NCBI RefSeq assembly: GCF_000376385.1
Contig: NZ_AQWN01000005.1
Span: forward strand, 1-64,000
Direction of reading: 5' to 3'
Source of the DNA: Desulfurispora thermophila DSM 16022
Lineage (GTDB): Bacteria; Bacillota; Desulfotomaculia; Desulfotomaculales; Desulfurisporaceae
DNA length: 64,000 nt
The number at the start of each line of letters is the position of its first letter. Position 1 is the first letter of the stretch. A program made the translations under genes and the position numbers. Shown piece after piece: positions 28,897 to 36,497 of the stretch. Under the pieces are notes generated by a model. That model was not told where the DNA came from. It did no database searches and worked only from the letters and a program-made list of their open reading frames with translations.

Positions 28897-29787
28897 ATGG
28901 CGCTGCGCATGGTTATTGTCACCGGCCTTTCCGGAGCCGGGAAAACCCAGGCGGTACGTGCTCTGGAGGATCTGGGTTTTTTCTGTGTGGACAACTTGCC
29001 ACCCCGCTTGATGGGCAAATTTGTGGAACTGTGTCTGGCCTCCCGGCGGGAAATTAAAAATGTGGCCCTGGTGGTGGACATCCGGGGAGGAGAGTTTTTC
29101 GACGACCTGAGCGACGCTCTGACCGGCCTGCAGCAGGGGGGGATTAAGTATGAAATCCTCTTTCTGGAAGCATCGGACGATGTGTTGCTGCGCCGTTATA
29201 AAGAGGCGCGGCGAGTTCACCCTTTAAGCCAGGGAGGGGATGTGCTGGCCGGCATCCGGCAGGAGCGGGAAAAACTGCGCGAGTTGCGCGGCCGGGCCGA
29301 TGTGAAAGTGGATACCTCCCGCCTTTCTCCCGCGCAACTGAAAGAAATTATCCGCAGTCATTTCGCTGTCGATGAAAGCGGTGGCCGGCTGCGCGTCACC
29401 ATTACCTCTTTTGGGTATAAATACGGCATTCCTTCCGACTGTGACCTGCTTTTTGATGTCCGCTTCCTGCCCAACCCGCACTATCAGCCCGATTTGCGCC
29501 CCCTGACGGGCAATGATCGGACGGTGGCCGATTATGTACTGGCTCCGGCCGTTACCGGGCAGTTTTTGCATAAATTGCAGGACTTGTTGCAGTTCTTGCT
29601 GCCTTACTATCAGGCCGAGGGCAAATCGGGGCTGCAAATCGCTGTGGGATGCACCGGCGGGAGACACCGTTCGGTAACCATCGTCAATGAACTGGCTCGC
29701 TTCCTTCGCCAGCAGGGGTACCCGGTGCAGGTACAGCACAGAGACATCGGACAGCCGGCGGAGGGAGATGTATGCGGCAGCTCGTGA
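28897..29787 (+). CDS. rapZ: RNase adapter RapZ / YvcJ-type nucleotide-binding protein
   Basis: A 296-residue P-loop protein with GLSGAGKTQA (about 8-17) and a C-terminal domain with the conserved GCTGGRHRSV. In Enterobacteria RapZ controls glucosamine-6-phosphate synthase mRNA decay; in B. subtilis YvcJ is a GTP/ATP-binding protein of less clear role. ATG at 28897 has GAAAGGGGTGG at good distance. It overlaps yvcK by 16 bp, as in the conserved rapZ-yvcK-whiA group. The short gap before it (28856-28896) contains small GTCGTCAG-type direct repeats. Confidence 0.95.
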   Translation: MALRMVIVTGLSGAGKTQAVRALEDLGFFCVDNLPPRLMGKFVELCLASRREIKNVALVVDIRGGEFFDDLSDALTGLQQGGIKYEILFLEASDDVLLRRYKEARRVHPLSQGGDVLAGIRQEREKLRELRGRADVKVDTSRLSPAQLKEIIRSHFAVDESGGRLRVTITSFGYKYGIPSDCDLLFDVRFLPNPHYQPDLRPLTGNDRTVADYVLAPAVTGQFLHKLQDLLQFLLPYYQAEGKSGLQIAVGCTGGRHRSVTIVNELARFLRQQGYPVQVQHRDIGQPAEGDVCGSS

Positions 29788-31052
29788 AATGGCTATATCC
29801 GGGCCTGCAGGTGAAACGCTGGCTACTGCTGGCGGCCGGGGGTTTTTTGCTGACGCTGGCGGCCAGTGCGCTGCTGGCGGCGCGTTTCTGGCCCTTCCCC
29901 CGTCAGCTGGTGCTGGAATGGGGGCGCGCCCATCTGGGACTGGCGGCGGACTGGCCCTGGCTGGTGCTGGTGGGGCTAACCGGGCTGGCCGCCAACATTT
30001 ATGGCCTGTACCGGGCGGTCAAATCGCTGCTGGTTGTGCTGCAGCCCGACGGCACCCGCCTGGTGGATTTACTCTACGCCCGGCATTATTTACGGCGTGG
30101 TCCGCGTATTGTGGTCGTCGGCGGTGGCACGGGCCTTTCCACCCTGCTGCGCGGCTTGAAAAAATACACCAGCAATATCACGGCCATTGTTTCGGTGGCC
30201 GACGACGGTGGCAGTTCGGGGCGGTTGCGCCAGGATATGGGTATCCTGCCGCCCGGTGATATCCGCAACTGCCTGGTGGCGCTGGCCGACCGGGAGAGTC
30301 TGATGGAGCAATTGTTTCGCTACCGTTTTCCCAGCGGTGAGCTGGCCGGGCATAGCCTGGGCAACTTGCTGCTGGCCGGTATGGCCGACCTTACGGGCAG
30401 CTTCCAGCAGGCGGTGCACGACATCAGCCGTGTGCTGGCCGTGCGGGGGAGGGTGCTGCCCGTAACCCTGCAGAAATGCACCCTGGGCGCCCGCTATGCC
30501 GATGGTGGTGTGGTCTGGGGAGAGTCGAGCATCCCGCAGCCGGGGCGGCAAATTGCTGAGGTGTTCCTGTCGCCCGCCGACTGCCGGCCTCTGCCCGAAG
30601 CGCTGGCCGCTATCGAGCAGGCCGATTTAATTGTGATTGGCCCGGGCAGCCTTTACACCAGCATTCTGCCCAACTTACTGGTACCCGGTGTTAGCCAGGC
30701 CCTGCAGCAAGCCGCGGGGCGCAAGGTGTATGTGTGTAACGTTATGACCCAGCCGGGGGAAACCGAGGGCTACACGGCCTCTCGCCATTTGCAGGTGTTG
30801 CAGCAGTATGCCGGCCGGACGGTTGACTGGATAGTTGTCAACCGGGCAGAAGTGCCGGTGGCTGTGCGGGAGCGCTATGCGGCCCAGCAGGCCGGACCGG
30901 TGGTGGTGGATGAGACGGAATGCGCCCGCTTGGGAGTGACCGTGCTGGCGGAGGATCTGTTGCAAATAGAAGGCCAGGTGGTGCGCCACCACCCGGAGAA
31001 ACTGGCCGGCCTGTTGATGGGCCTGTTGCTGGCCGACCGGCCGATGCGTTAG
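29772..31052 (+). CDS. yvcK: YvcK/GlmR-type factor with N-terminal membrane segment
   Basis: A 426-residue member of the YvcK/CofD-like family, which in B. subtilis binds UDP-sugars and tunes amino-sugar flow into the cell wall. The family core starts near residue 108 (RIVVVGGGTGLSTLLRGLKKY) and includes VADDGGSSGRLR, PPGDIRNCLVALA and IGPGSLYTSILPNLL. Before it are about 105 residues with two hydrophobic helices (about 18-38 and 58-80), so this version should be membrane-anchored, unlike the soluble B. subtilis protein. ATG at 29772 follows GGAGGGAG and overlaps rapZ. The usual next gene, whiA, is displaced by 1.7 kb. Confidence 0.93.
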   Translation: MRQLVKWLYPGLQVKRWLLLAAGGFLLTLAASALLAARFWPFPRQLVLEWGRAHLGLAADWPWLVLVGLTGLAANIYGLYRAVKSLLVVLQPDGTRLVDLLYARHYLRRGPRIVVVGGGTGLSTLLRGLKKYTSNITAIVSVADDGGSSGRLRQDMGILPPGDIRNCLVALADRESLMEQLFRYRFPSGELAGHSLGNLLLAGMADLTGSFQQAVHDISRVLAVRGRVLPVTLQKCTLGARYADGGVVWGESSIPQPGRQIAEVFLSPADCRPLPEALAAIEQADLIVIGPGSLYTSILPNLLVPGVSQALQQAAGRKVYVCNVMTQPGETEGYTASRHLQVLQQYAGRTVDWIVVNRAEVPVAVRERYAAQQAGPVVVDETECARLGVTVLAEDLLQIEGQVVRHHPEKLAGLLMGLLLADRPMR

Positions 31053-31172
31053 CGCAGGGAAACAATACTGGCCTGATCGCTTCGTTTGGGATGATATGCG
31101 CTTGCGTGTTGCTTGTACATGGAACTGTGGGGTTCTCACCGGGGTGTTTTTCAATGTGCAATTCCCGGGGTG

Positions 31173-31384
31173 GCGGGTGTGCCAATCCCGCACGAGCCCG
31201 TCCGGAGCGCCGGTTGCAGCACCCGGCGAGGCCACGGCAGCGGGCCGGGAGGCGCGGACAGGACGTCCGCGCCAGCTCCAGTTGAGACAGGAGGTCGAAT
31301 CTGGGGCGGCCCGGCCTGCCCGCGTGGCCGAGCCGCTGGTGCTGCCCGGTGCGGAGTTCGGGCGAGCGCGGGATGCACACCCGC
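31173..31384 (+). repeat. Long intergenic repeat, copy B
   Basis: A full 212-bp copy from GCGGGTGTG to CACACCCGC. It keeps both AGGA hairpins (loops AGGAC and AGGAG), the CCCGGC/GCCGGG stem and the long-range GCAGCACC/GGTGCTGC pairing. The left end GGGTGTGCCAATCCCGC recurs as an exact inverted copy at about 31415-31431, just past the right end. The gap 31053-31594 between yvcK and the deacetylase holds this copy, a damaged partial copy and no gene. Confidence 0.9.
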
Positions 31385-31406
31385 CGAGAAACAAGCAACG
31401 AGGGCT

Positions 31407-31532
31407 TGCGCGGGATTGGCACACCCACTGCAAGCCTAAGCCCATCTGTGACAGGCGAGTGTTGTCCATGTTCGCCGGGCAAGCCAGTGCGCCCGGTTTT
31501 CCGGACGGGCGAGCACGGGATGCACACCCGCC
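31407..31532 (+). repeat. Damaged repeat copy following copy B
   Basis: Begins with a hairpin GGCTTGC/GCAAGCC that encloses GCGGGATTGGCACACCC, an inverted copy of the left end of copy B. It ends with a clear right terminus (CGGGCGAGCACGGGATG then CACACCCGC, about 31506-31531). The central AGGA hairpins are missing. Confidence 0.65.
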
Positions 31533-31594
31533 ACAACGCAATATGCAAACCGCCATATACCAGTGCCCGGCCCAAATAAAGGTGGTGAAAATCG

Positions 31595-32452
31595 ATTACA
31601 GTCAAAAGAGTGCTGCTGGCCCTGGTCAGTCTGGTTTTCATGGCGGCCGCCGTGGCCCATGTGGTCTACCACGACGCCCGTTACAAACTGACCCTGGCCC
31701 TGTTTGAAGCGTACCCGCCCGCTGCAGCCGAGGGCAAAAGCGGGCCCCGGCCCGTGCCCGTGCTGATGTACCACAAGGTCAACCCGGACCCGCGCACCGG
31801 CGGTCTGGGCCTGCGCGTGCCGCCGGACAAATTTGCCTGGCAGATGGACTTTCTGGCCAGCCACGGCTATCACACCGTCAGCCTGCTGGACGTGCTGGCC
31901 GCCTGGCAGGGGCAGAAAAAGCTGCCCTCCCGGCCCGTGGTGATCACCTTTGATGACGGCTACCTGGACAACTACACTTATGCCCTGCCTATCCTGCGCC
32001 AGCACGGCTTCACTGCCACCGTGTTCGTGGTGGCCGGCACAGTGGGGGGGATAAATTCCTTCGACTATCCGGTACGCCAGCCGCGCAATGTCATGATGGG
32101 CTGGGATGAGATTAAAAAGATGCAGCAGGCCGGCATCACCATCGGCTCGCACACGCTTAACCACCCCCATCTGGCCGACCTGACGGCAGATCAGCAGGCC
32201 TACCAGTTGCGCCGCAGCAAGGAGATCCTGGAAGAACACCTGGGCCGGCCGGTGGATGTGCTCTGTTACCCCTATGGCAGCTATAATGAGGAAACACTGC
32301 GCCAGGCCGCTGCAGCCGGTTATTGGGTAGCCGTAACCACAGTGCAGGGCCTGGCTGTACCTGCCGATGCACCGTACCGGCTGAAGCGCATCCGTATCCG
32401 GGGGGATTACTCCCGGGATAAGTTTGTGCATGAGTTGCTGCGGTATTATTAA
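31595..32452 (+). CDS. Polysaccharide deacetylase (CE4), apparent ATT start
   Basis: A membrane-anchored or secreted deacetylase of 285 residues acting on cell-wall or capsule N-acetyl sugars. One N-terminal hydrophobic helix (about 6-25) is followed by a NodB domain (about 55-280). The metal and catalytic residues are visible: TFDDGYLDNY (Asp-Asp) and SHTLNHPHL (His-x3-His), plus a late CYPYGSYNEE motif. AAAGGTGGTGA (31578-31588) sits 6 nt before ATT at 31595, which yields a basic N-terminus (ITVKRVLLALVSL). The frame is closed by TGA at 31586, and the only conventional start is GTG at 31610, 21 nt from the Shine-Dalgarno. The gene lies between two direct repeat copies inside the normally compact yvcK-whiA interval. 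Confidence 0.9.
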   Translation: MTVKRVLLALVSLVFMAAAVAHVVYHDARYKLTLALFEAYPPAAAEGKSGPRPVPVLMYHKVNPDPRTGGLGLRVPPDKFAWQMDFLASHGYHTVSLLDVLAAWQGQKKLPSRPVVITFDDGYLDNYTYALPILRQHGFTATVFVVAGTVGGINSFDYPVRQPRNVMMGWDEIKKMQQAGITIGSHTLNHPHLADLTADQQAYQLRRSKEILEEHLGRPVDVLCYPYGSYNEETLRQAAAAGYWVAVTTVQGLAVPADAPYRLKRIRIRGDYSRDKFVHELLRYY

Positions 32453-32459
32453 GATTTAG

Positions 32460-32681
32460 AGCGTAAACATGCGGGTGTGTTATTCCTGAGCGAGCCAGTC
32501 TGGAGTATCGGCTGCAGCACCCGGCGAGGGCGCGGTAGCGGGCCGGGAGGCGCGGACAGGACGTCCGCGCCAGCCCCAGCTTTCGACAGGATGTCGAATC
32601 TGGGGCGGCCCGGTCCGCCCGCGACCGAGCCGCCGGTGCTGCCCGGGACGGAATTCGGGCAAGCGAAGGATACACACCCGC
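32460..32681 (+). repeat. Long intergenic repeat, copy C (reference copy)
   Basis: The core runs from GCGGGTGTG (32471) to CACACCCGC (end 32681), 211 bp, with outer flank AGCGTAAACAT. Predicted pairing: 9-bp terminal stem; GCAGCACC with GGTGCTGC; hairpin CCCGGC/GCCGGG; hairpin GGCGCGGAC (32549-32557) loop AGGAC with GTCCGCGCC (32563-32571); hairpin CCCCAG-CT-TTCGAC (32574-32587) loop AGGAT with GTCGAA-T-CTGGGG (32593-32605); and CGGC/GCCG further on. GGA is exposed in both adjacent loops. It is in sense orientation upstream of whiA. The gap 32453-32795 holds this copy, a terminator and the whiA promoter. Confidence 0.92.
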
Positions 32682-32702
32682 AAATGACAGCCTTAATACA
32701 AT

Positions 32703-32758
32703 ACACAGCCTTTTCAGTAAACTTTATGAAGATACTGAAAAGGCTGTGTTTATTTTTT
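32703..32758 (+). terminator. Strong terminator before whiA
   Basis: ACACAGCCTTTTCAGTA (32703-32719) and its exact complement at 32733-32749 form a perfect 17-bp stem, followed by TTATTTTTTG. It should stop transcription from the deacetylase and isolate whiA from its usual operon partners. Confidence 0.88.
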
Positions 32759-32764
32759 GTTTTG

Positions 32765-32773
32765 TGGTATAAT
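32765..32773 (+). promoter_or_regulatory. Extended -10 promoter of whiA
   Basis: TGGTATAAT is a perfect extended -10 directly after the terminator, 23 bp before the ATG at 32796. No good -35 is visible, and the leader would be short. Confidence 0.6.
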
Positions 32774-32795
32774 ATTTGCGAGTGGTGAGGCCAAA

Positions 32796-33737
32796 ATGTC
32801 CTTCTCGCATTTGACCAAAAACGAGCTGGCCCGCATTCCGGCCGGTTCGCCCTGTTGCCAGCGAGCCGAACTGGCCGCCCTGGCCAGGTTGGACGGCACA
32901 CTGAAAATAGCCCGCCAACAGGTCACGTTGCAACTGGTCAACCAAAATGCGGCCGTGGCCAGACGCATTTTCGCGTTGCTCAAGGAGCTTTTTGATGTTC
33001 AGCCGCGAGTGCTGGTGCAGCGCAAGACCAGATTGCGCAAAAACAACATCTATCTGGTGGTCGTGTCGCCCGGGCAGGCCGGCCCGGTGTTGGAAGCACT
33101 GGGGCTGCTCACACCGGACGGGATGCTGCAGCAAAAAGTACCCCCGTCCATTCTGCGCCGCGACTGCTGCCGGCGGGCCTACCTGCGTGGTGCCTTTATG
33201 GGCGGCGGGTCGGTGAACAACCCCGGCGGTACCTACCACCTGGAGATCATTAGCAATAACGAACAGCACGCCAAAACCCTGGCTGCTTTGATGAAACGTT
33301 GCGGGCTGGATGCCAAAGTCAGTACGCGCAAAAGCTGGTTTGTGGTTTACTTGAAGGAAAGCGAGCAGATTGCCGCCTGCCTCAGTATTATGGGTGCGCA
33401 CGCCGCTCTGCTGGAGTTTGAAAACAAGCGGGTCATGAAGGACATGCGCAACCATGTCAACCGCCTGGTGAACTGCGAAACGGCCAACCTGAACAAAACT
33501 GTCCAGGCGGCCGTCAAGCAGGTTGAGGATATTAAACTTATCGAAAGCACCATCGGTCTGAATGAACTACCAGAGCCTTTACGGCAAACGGCCCGGCTCA
33601 GACTCAACCATCCCGACGCCAGCCTGCGGGAACTGGCCGAGATGAGCCAGCCGCGTTTGGGACGTTCCGGCATCAACCACCGCCTGCGCAAAATTGAGCA
33701 AATAGCCCGGCAACTGCGGCAGGATACCTCCGGGTAA
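32796..33737 (+). CDS. whiA: DNA-binding protein WhiA
   Basis: A 313-residue regulator. The N-terminal part resembles LAGLIDADG homing nucleases without the catalytic residues (about 80-200, [24 protein letters not shown]). The C-terminal helix-turn-helix is at about 250-310 ([32 protein letters not shown]). In Streptomyces it controls sporulation, and in B. subtilis it affects division and chromosome segregation. ATG at 32796 has a modest GTGAGG upstream. It is normally cotranscribed with rapZ-yvcK; here it has its own promoter after a strong terminator. Confidence 0.96.
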   Translation: MSFSHLTKNELARIPAGSPCCQRAELAALARLDGTLKIARQQVTLQLVNQNAAVARRIFALLKELFDVQPRVLVQRKTRLRKNNIYLVVVSPGQAGPVLEALGLLTPDGMLQQKVPPSILRRDCCRRAYLRGAFMGGGSVNNPGGTYHLEIISNNEQHAKTLAALMKRCGLDAKVSTRKSWFVVYLKESEQIAACLSIMGAHAALLEFENKRVMKDMRNHVNRLVNCETANLNKTVQAAVKQVEDIKLIESTIGLNELPEPLRQTARLRLNHPDASLRELAEMSQPRLGRSGINHRLRKIEQIARQLRQDTSG

Positions 33738-33776
33738 AATACCGGTCTTTGCCGGCCGCCAGTAAGGAGTGATAGG

Positions 33777-35207
33777 ATGCGGATTGGATTTGGTCTTAAT
33801 GTGGAGCAGACACAAAAATTAATCATGACGCCGGAATTGCGCCAGGCCATTGCCATCCTGCAGCTTTCCTCCCTGGAACTGGAGACGTACATCCAACAGC
33901 AGTTGCAGGAAAACCCTTTGCTGGAAATTAGCGAGGTGGAGGAAAAGGACGAGTTCGTAATGGGACGGGAGGAACTGGCGGTGACCCGGGAACAGGATGC
34001 CGCCGGAGACAAAACAGGTGATTTGGACTGGCAAGAGTATTTCCAAGATAGTAGCGATCTTGGAATTGTGAAAATTGAGAAAAATCACAATGAAGAGGAA
34101 TATTCTTACGAGAACTTTGTCAGCCGGGAGCCCACCATGCAGGAGCACCTGCACTGGCAGCTGAATATGACCCCCTGCGACGGACAGTTGCGCTGCATTA
34201 TCAGTTTTCTGATCGGCAACCTGGACGGGCGGGGCTACCTGCGCATATCTACGTCGGAGGCGGCGGCTTATCTGGGGGTGGAACCGGGCCGGGTGGAAGA
34301 AGCGCTGGCTGTGTTGCAGACTTTCGACCCTCCCGGCATCGGGGCGCGCAACCTGGTGGAGTGTTTGCTGATTCAGCTGCGCCAGCGGGGGCAGGAACAG
34401 GGTCTGGCCGGGCAAATTGTACGCCATTATCTGGATGACCTGGCCCGGGGCAAACTGATGCGCATAGCCGGTCAGCTGGACGTGCCGGTGCAGGAAGTGC
34501 AGCGGGCGGTGGATTTAATCCGCAGCCTGGAACCCAAGCCGGGGCGCAACTTTCCTTCCAACGGAGATGTACGCTATGTGGTGCCCGATGTGGTGCTGGA
34601 AAAGGTGGGGGGCGACTATATCATTTTGATCAATGATACCGCCCTGCCACGGTTGACCATCAACCAGACTTACCGGTCGGTCTTAAATTCCGGGCGAGAT
34701 TATGACGAAAAGACCCGGCGCTATGTGGAGAGCAAATTGAACGCTGCGGCCTGGCTGTTGCGCAGCATTGAACAGCGCCGCATGACACTTTATAAAGTAG
34801 CCAGTTGTCTGGTTGAATTGCAGCGCGATTTTCTGGATTACGGGGTAAAGTACCTCAAACCGCTCAATTTGAAAAAAGTGGCCGAGATTGTGGGACTGCA
34901 TGAGTCCACCGTCAGCCGGGCCACTTCCAATAAATACATTCAGACGCCCCGGGGCGTCTTCGAAATGAAGTATTTTTTCAGCACCGGTCTGGGTAATACC
35001 ACGGGGACGGGGGTGTCCACTTCAGCGGAGAGTATCAAGAAGATGCTCAAAGAGCTGGTGGCTGCCGAGGATCCGCGCCGTCCCTACAACGATCAGGCTA
35101 TTGCCGAAATCTTTCAAAGCCGCGGCATCAAGATTTCCCGCCGCACAGTGGCCAAATACCGCGACGAACTGGGCATCCCGCCCATCCGGATGCGCCGCCG
35201 CTACTAG
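33777..35207 (+). CDS. rpoN: RNA polymerase sigma-54 factor
   Basis: The alternative sigma factor that needs AAA+ activators, 476 residues. Region I is Gln/Leu-rich (about 10-50, QTQKLIMTPELRQAIAILQ), then an acidic stretch, the core-binding domain (about 120-300), a helix-turn-helix (about 365-385, HESTVSRATSNKYI) and the RpoN box SRRTVAKYRDELGI near the C-terminus. ATG at 33777 follows AAGGAG. It sits directly before gap, where many Firmicutes carry cggR; no CggR-type repressor is present here. Confidence 0.97.
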   Translation: MRIGFGLNVEQTQKLIMTPELRQAIAILQLSSLELETYIQQQLQENPLLEISEVEEKDEFVMGREELAVTREQDAAGDKTGDLDWQEYFQDSSDLGIVKIEKNHNEEEYSYENFVSREPTMQEHLHWQLNMTPCDGQLRCIISFLIGNLDGRGYLRISTSEAAAYLGVEPGRVEEALAVLQTFDPPGIGARNLVECLLIQLRQRGQEQGLAGQIVRHYLDDLARGKLMRIAGQLDVPVQEVQRAVDLIRSLEPKPGRNFPSNGDVRYVVPDVVLEKVGGDYIILINDTALPRLTINQTYRSVLNSGRDYDEKTRRYVESKLNAAAWLLRSIEQRRMTLYKVASCLVELQRDFLDYGVKYLKPLNLKKVAEIVGLHESTVSRATSNKYIQTPRGVFEMKYFFSTGLGNTTGTGVSTSAESIKKMLKELVAAEDPRRPYNDQAIAEIFQSRGIKISRRTVAKYRDELGIPPIRMRRRY

Positions 35208-35224
35208 CAGGCGGCGGTTTTTTT
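35195..35224 (+). terminator. Terminator overlapping the rpoN stop
   Basis: CCGCCG (35195-35200) pairs with CGGCGG (35212-35217), followed by TTTTTTTATA. The loop contains the rpoN stop codon. Confidence 0.8.
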
Positions 35225-35326
35225 ATATGTACTGGATTGGAAAAATAATCTGCAAGGAGAGCAGGAATATGCCCAGCAATGTGGAATATGCATAATAAAT
35301 AGAGTAACACAATTAACTGATTAGTG

Positions 35327-35332
35327 TATAAT
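35327..35332 (+). promoter_or_regulatory. Candidate -10 of the glycolytic operon
   Basis: TATAAT at 35327-35332, preceded directly by TG, about 35 bp before the gap start codon and after the rpoN terminator. The matching -35 is weak (GTAACA). Confidence 0.5.
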
Positions 35333-35367
35333 AATTACTGTAAAACCCGAAAGGAGCGCGATCCATT

Positions 35368-36399
35368 ATGGCTGTAAACATCGGCATCAATGGTTTTGGA
35401 CGTATCGGACGCTGCGTACTGCGGGCGGCACTGAAGCGCGATGACATAAATGTGGTGGCCATCAACCACAAATCCCGCCGCCTGCCGGCCGGCGAAGATT
35501 ACGCCGCCCGGCTGGCCCATACGCTCAAATACGATTCGATACACGGCAAATTGGATCTGGATGTTTATGGCGAAAATGATATAATATGCATTGGTGGAAA
35601 GAAGATTAAGGTCCTGGCGGAAGCCGACCCGGCCAATTTGCCCTGGCGGGAACTGGGTGTGGACATTGCTGTGGAGTCCACGGGCAAATTCAACAACCCG
35701 GAAGCGGCGGCCGCCCACCTGACGGCGGGGGCTAAAAAGGTGGTGCTGTCGGCCCCGGCCAAAGGCGAGGCGCTGACCGTGGTCATGGGGGTAAACGAGC
35801 ACATGTATGATCCGGCCGTGCATCATGTGGTCTCCAACGCCTCCTGTACCACCAACTGTTTGGCGCCTCTGGCCAAAGTGCTGCACGAGAATTTCGGCAT
35901 AGTGGCCGGGTTTATGACCACTGTGCACGCGGTGACCAATGACCAGCAGATTCTGGATATGCCGCACCGCGACATGCGCCGGGGCCGCTCGGGCATGATG
36001 AGCATCATTCCCACCACCACCGGGGCGGCCAAAGCAGTAGCCCTGGTGTTGCCCGAACTGAAAGGGCGTTTAAACGGCTTTGCCATGCGCGTGCCCACGC
36101 CCGATGTGAGCGTGGTGGATCTGACTGTCAGTTTGGCCCGGCCGGTCAGCCGGGAGGAAGTGAACGGCGCCTTGAAAGAAGCTGCCGCCACCAGCCTGCG
36201 CGGCATTATGGCCTACAGCGAACTGCCGCTGGTTTCCACCGACTACATTGGTGACAGTCACAGCTGTATTGTGGATGCTCCCCTGACTATGGTGACCGAG
36301 GAGGGACTGGTAAAAGTTGTGGCCTGGTACGACAACGAATGGGGTTATGCCAACCGGGTGCTGGATCTGGTGGCATACATGGCCCGGCGTGGTTTGTAG
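35368..36399 (+). CDS. gap: Glyceraldehyde-3-phosphate dehydrogenase
   Basis: Interconverts glyceraldehyde-3-phosphate and 1,3-bisphosphoglycerate; 343 residues. The Rossmann start is NIGINGFGRIGR and the catalytic Cys is in SNASCTTNCLAPL. After VVAIN the usual Asp that selects NAD+ is missing; the segment reads HKSRRLPAGEDYAAR, with extra basic residues and about nine additional residues before the LKYDSIHGKL segment. This suggests NADP+ use or dual cofactor use (inference from known GAPDH specificity rules). ATG at 35368 follows AAAGGAG. It is first of the gap-pgk-tpiA-gpmI-eno series. Confidence 0.96.
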   Translation: MAVNIGINGFGRIGRCVLRAALKRDDINVVAINHKSRRLPAGEDYAARLAHTLKYDSIHGKLDLDVYGENDIICIGGKKIKVLAEADPANLPWRELGVDIAVESTGKFNNPEAAAAHLTAGAKKVVLSAPAKGEALTVVMGVNEHMYDPAVHHVVSNASCTTNCLAPLAKVLHENFGIVAGFMTTVHAVTNDQQILDMPHRDMRRGRSGMMSIIPTTTGAAKAVALVLPELKGRLNGFAMRVPTPDVSVVDLTVSLARPVSREEVNGALKEAAATSLRGIMAYSELPLVSTDYIGDSHSCIVDAPLTMVTEEGLVKVVAWYDNEWGYANRVLDLVAYMARRGL

Positions 36400-36432
36400 C
36401 AAAATAATACTGGTTCCTGTTCCGGAAACAAG

Positions 36433-36463
36433 AAAACCGGCCGCGACAGGCCGGTTTTGCTGC
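36433..36463 (+). terminator. Hairpin between gap and pgk
   Basis: AAAACCGGCC (36433-36442) and GGCCGGTTTT (36449-36458) form a perfect 10-bp stem. The T-tract is part of the stem, so it may act as a partial terminator or an RNA-stabilising hairpin within the operon. Confidence 0.65.
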
Positions 36464-36497
36464 TATTATTTTAGAAAATTATGAAGGGTGAGGTAAT

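Noticed and set aside
31250-31290. AGGAGGT in the second hairpin of copies B and E considered as a functional Shine-Dalgarno site
   Set aside because: No start codon with a sensible frame follows, and other copies have AGGAT or AGGAA at the same place.
31096-32788. Long open frames through the repeat copies that encode similar Gly/Pro/Arg-rich peptides (also at 26-253, 48339-48707, 59968-60456)
   Set aside because: The shared peptide sequence simply follows DNA-level repeat similarity. The frames lack Shine-Dalgarno sites, are open on both strands because of high GC, and the differences between copies favour stem pairing, not synonymous change.
36433-36463. AACCGGCC hairpins near 3990 and 36440 as copies of one repeat
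   Set aside because: Only the short palindromic stem is shared; loops and flanks differ, as expected for independent terminators.
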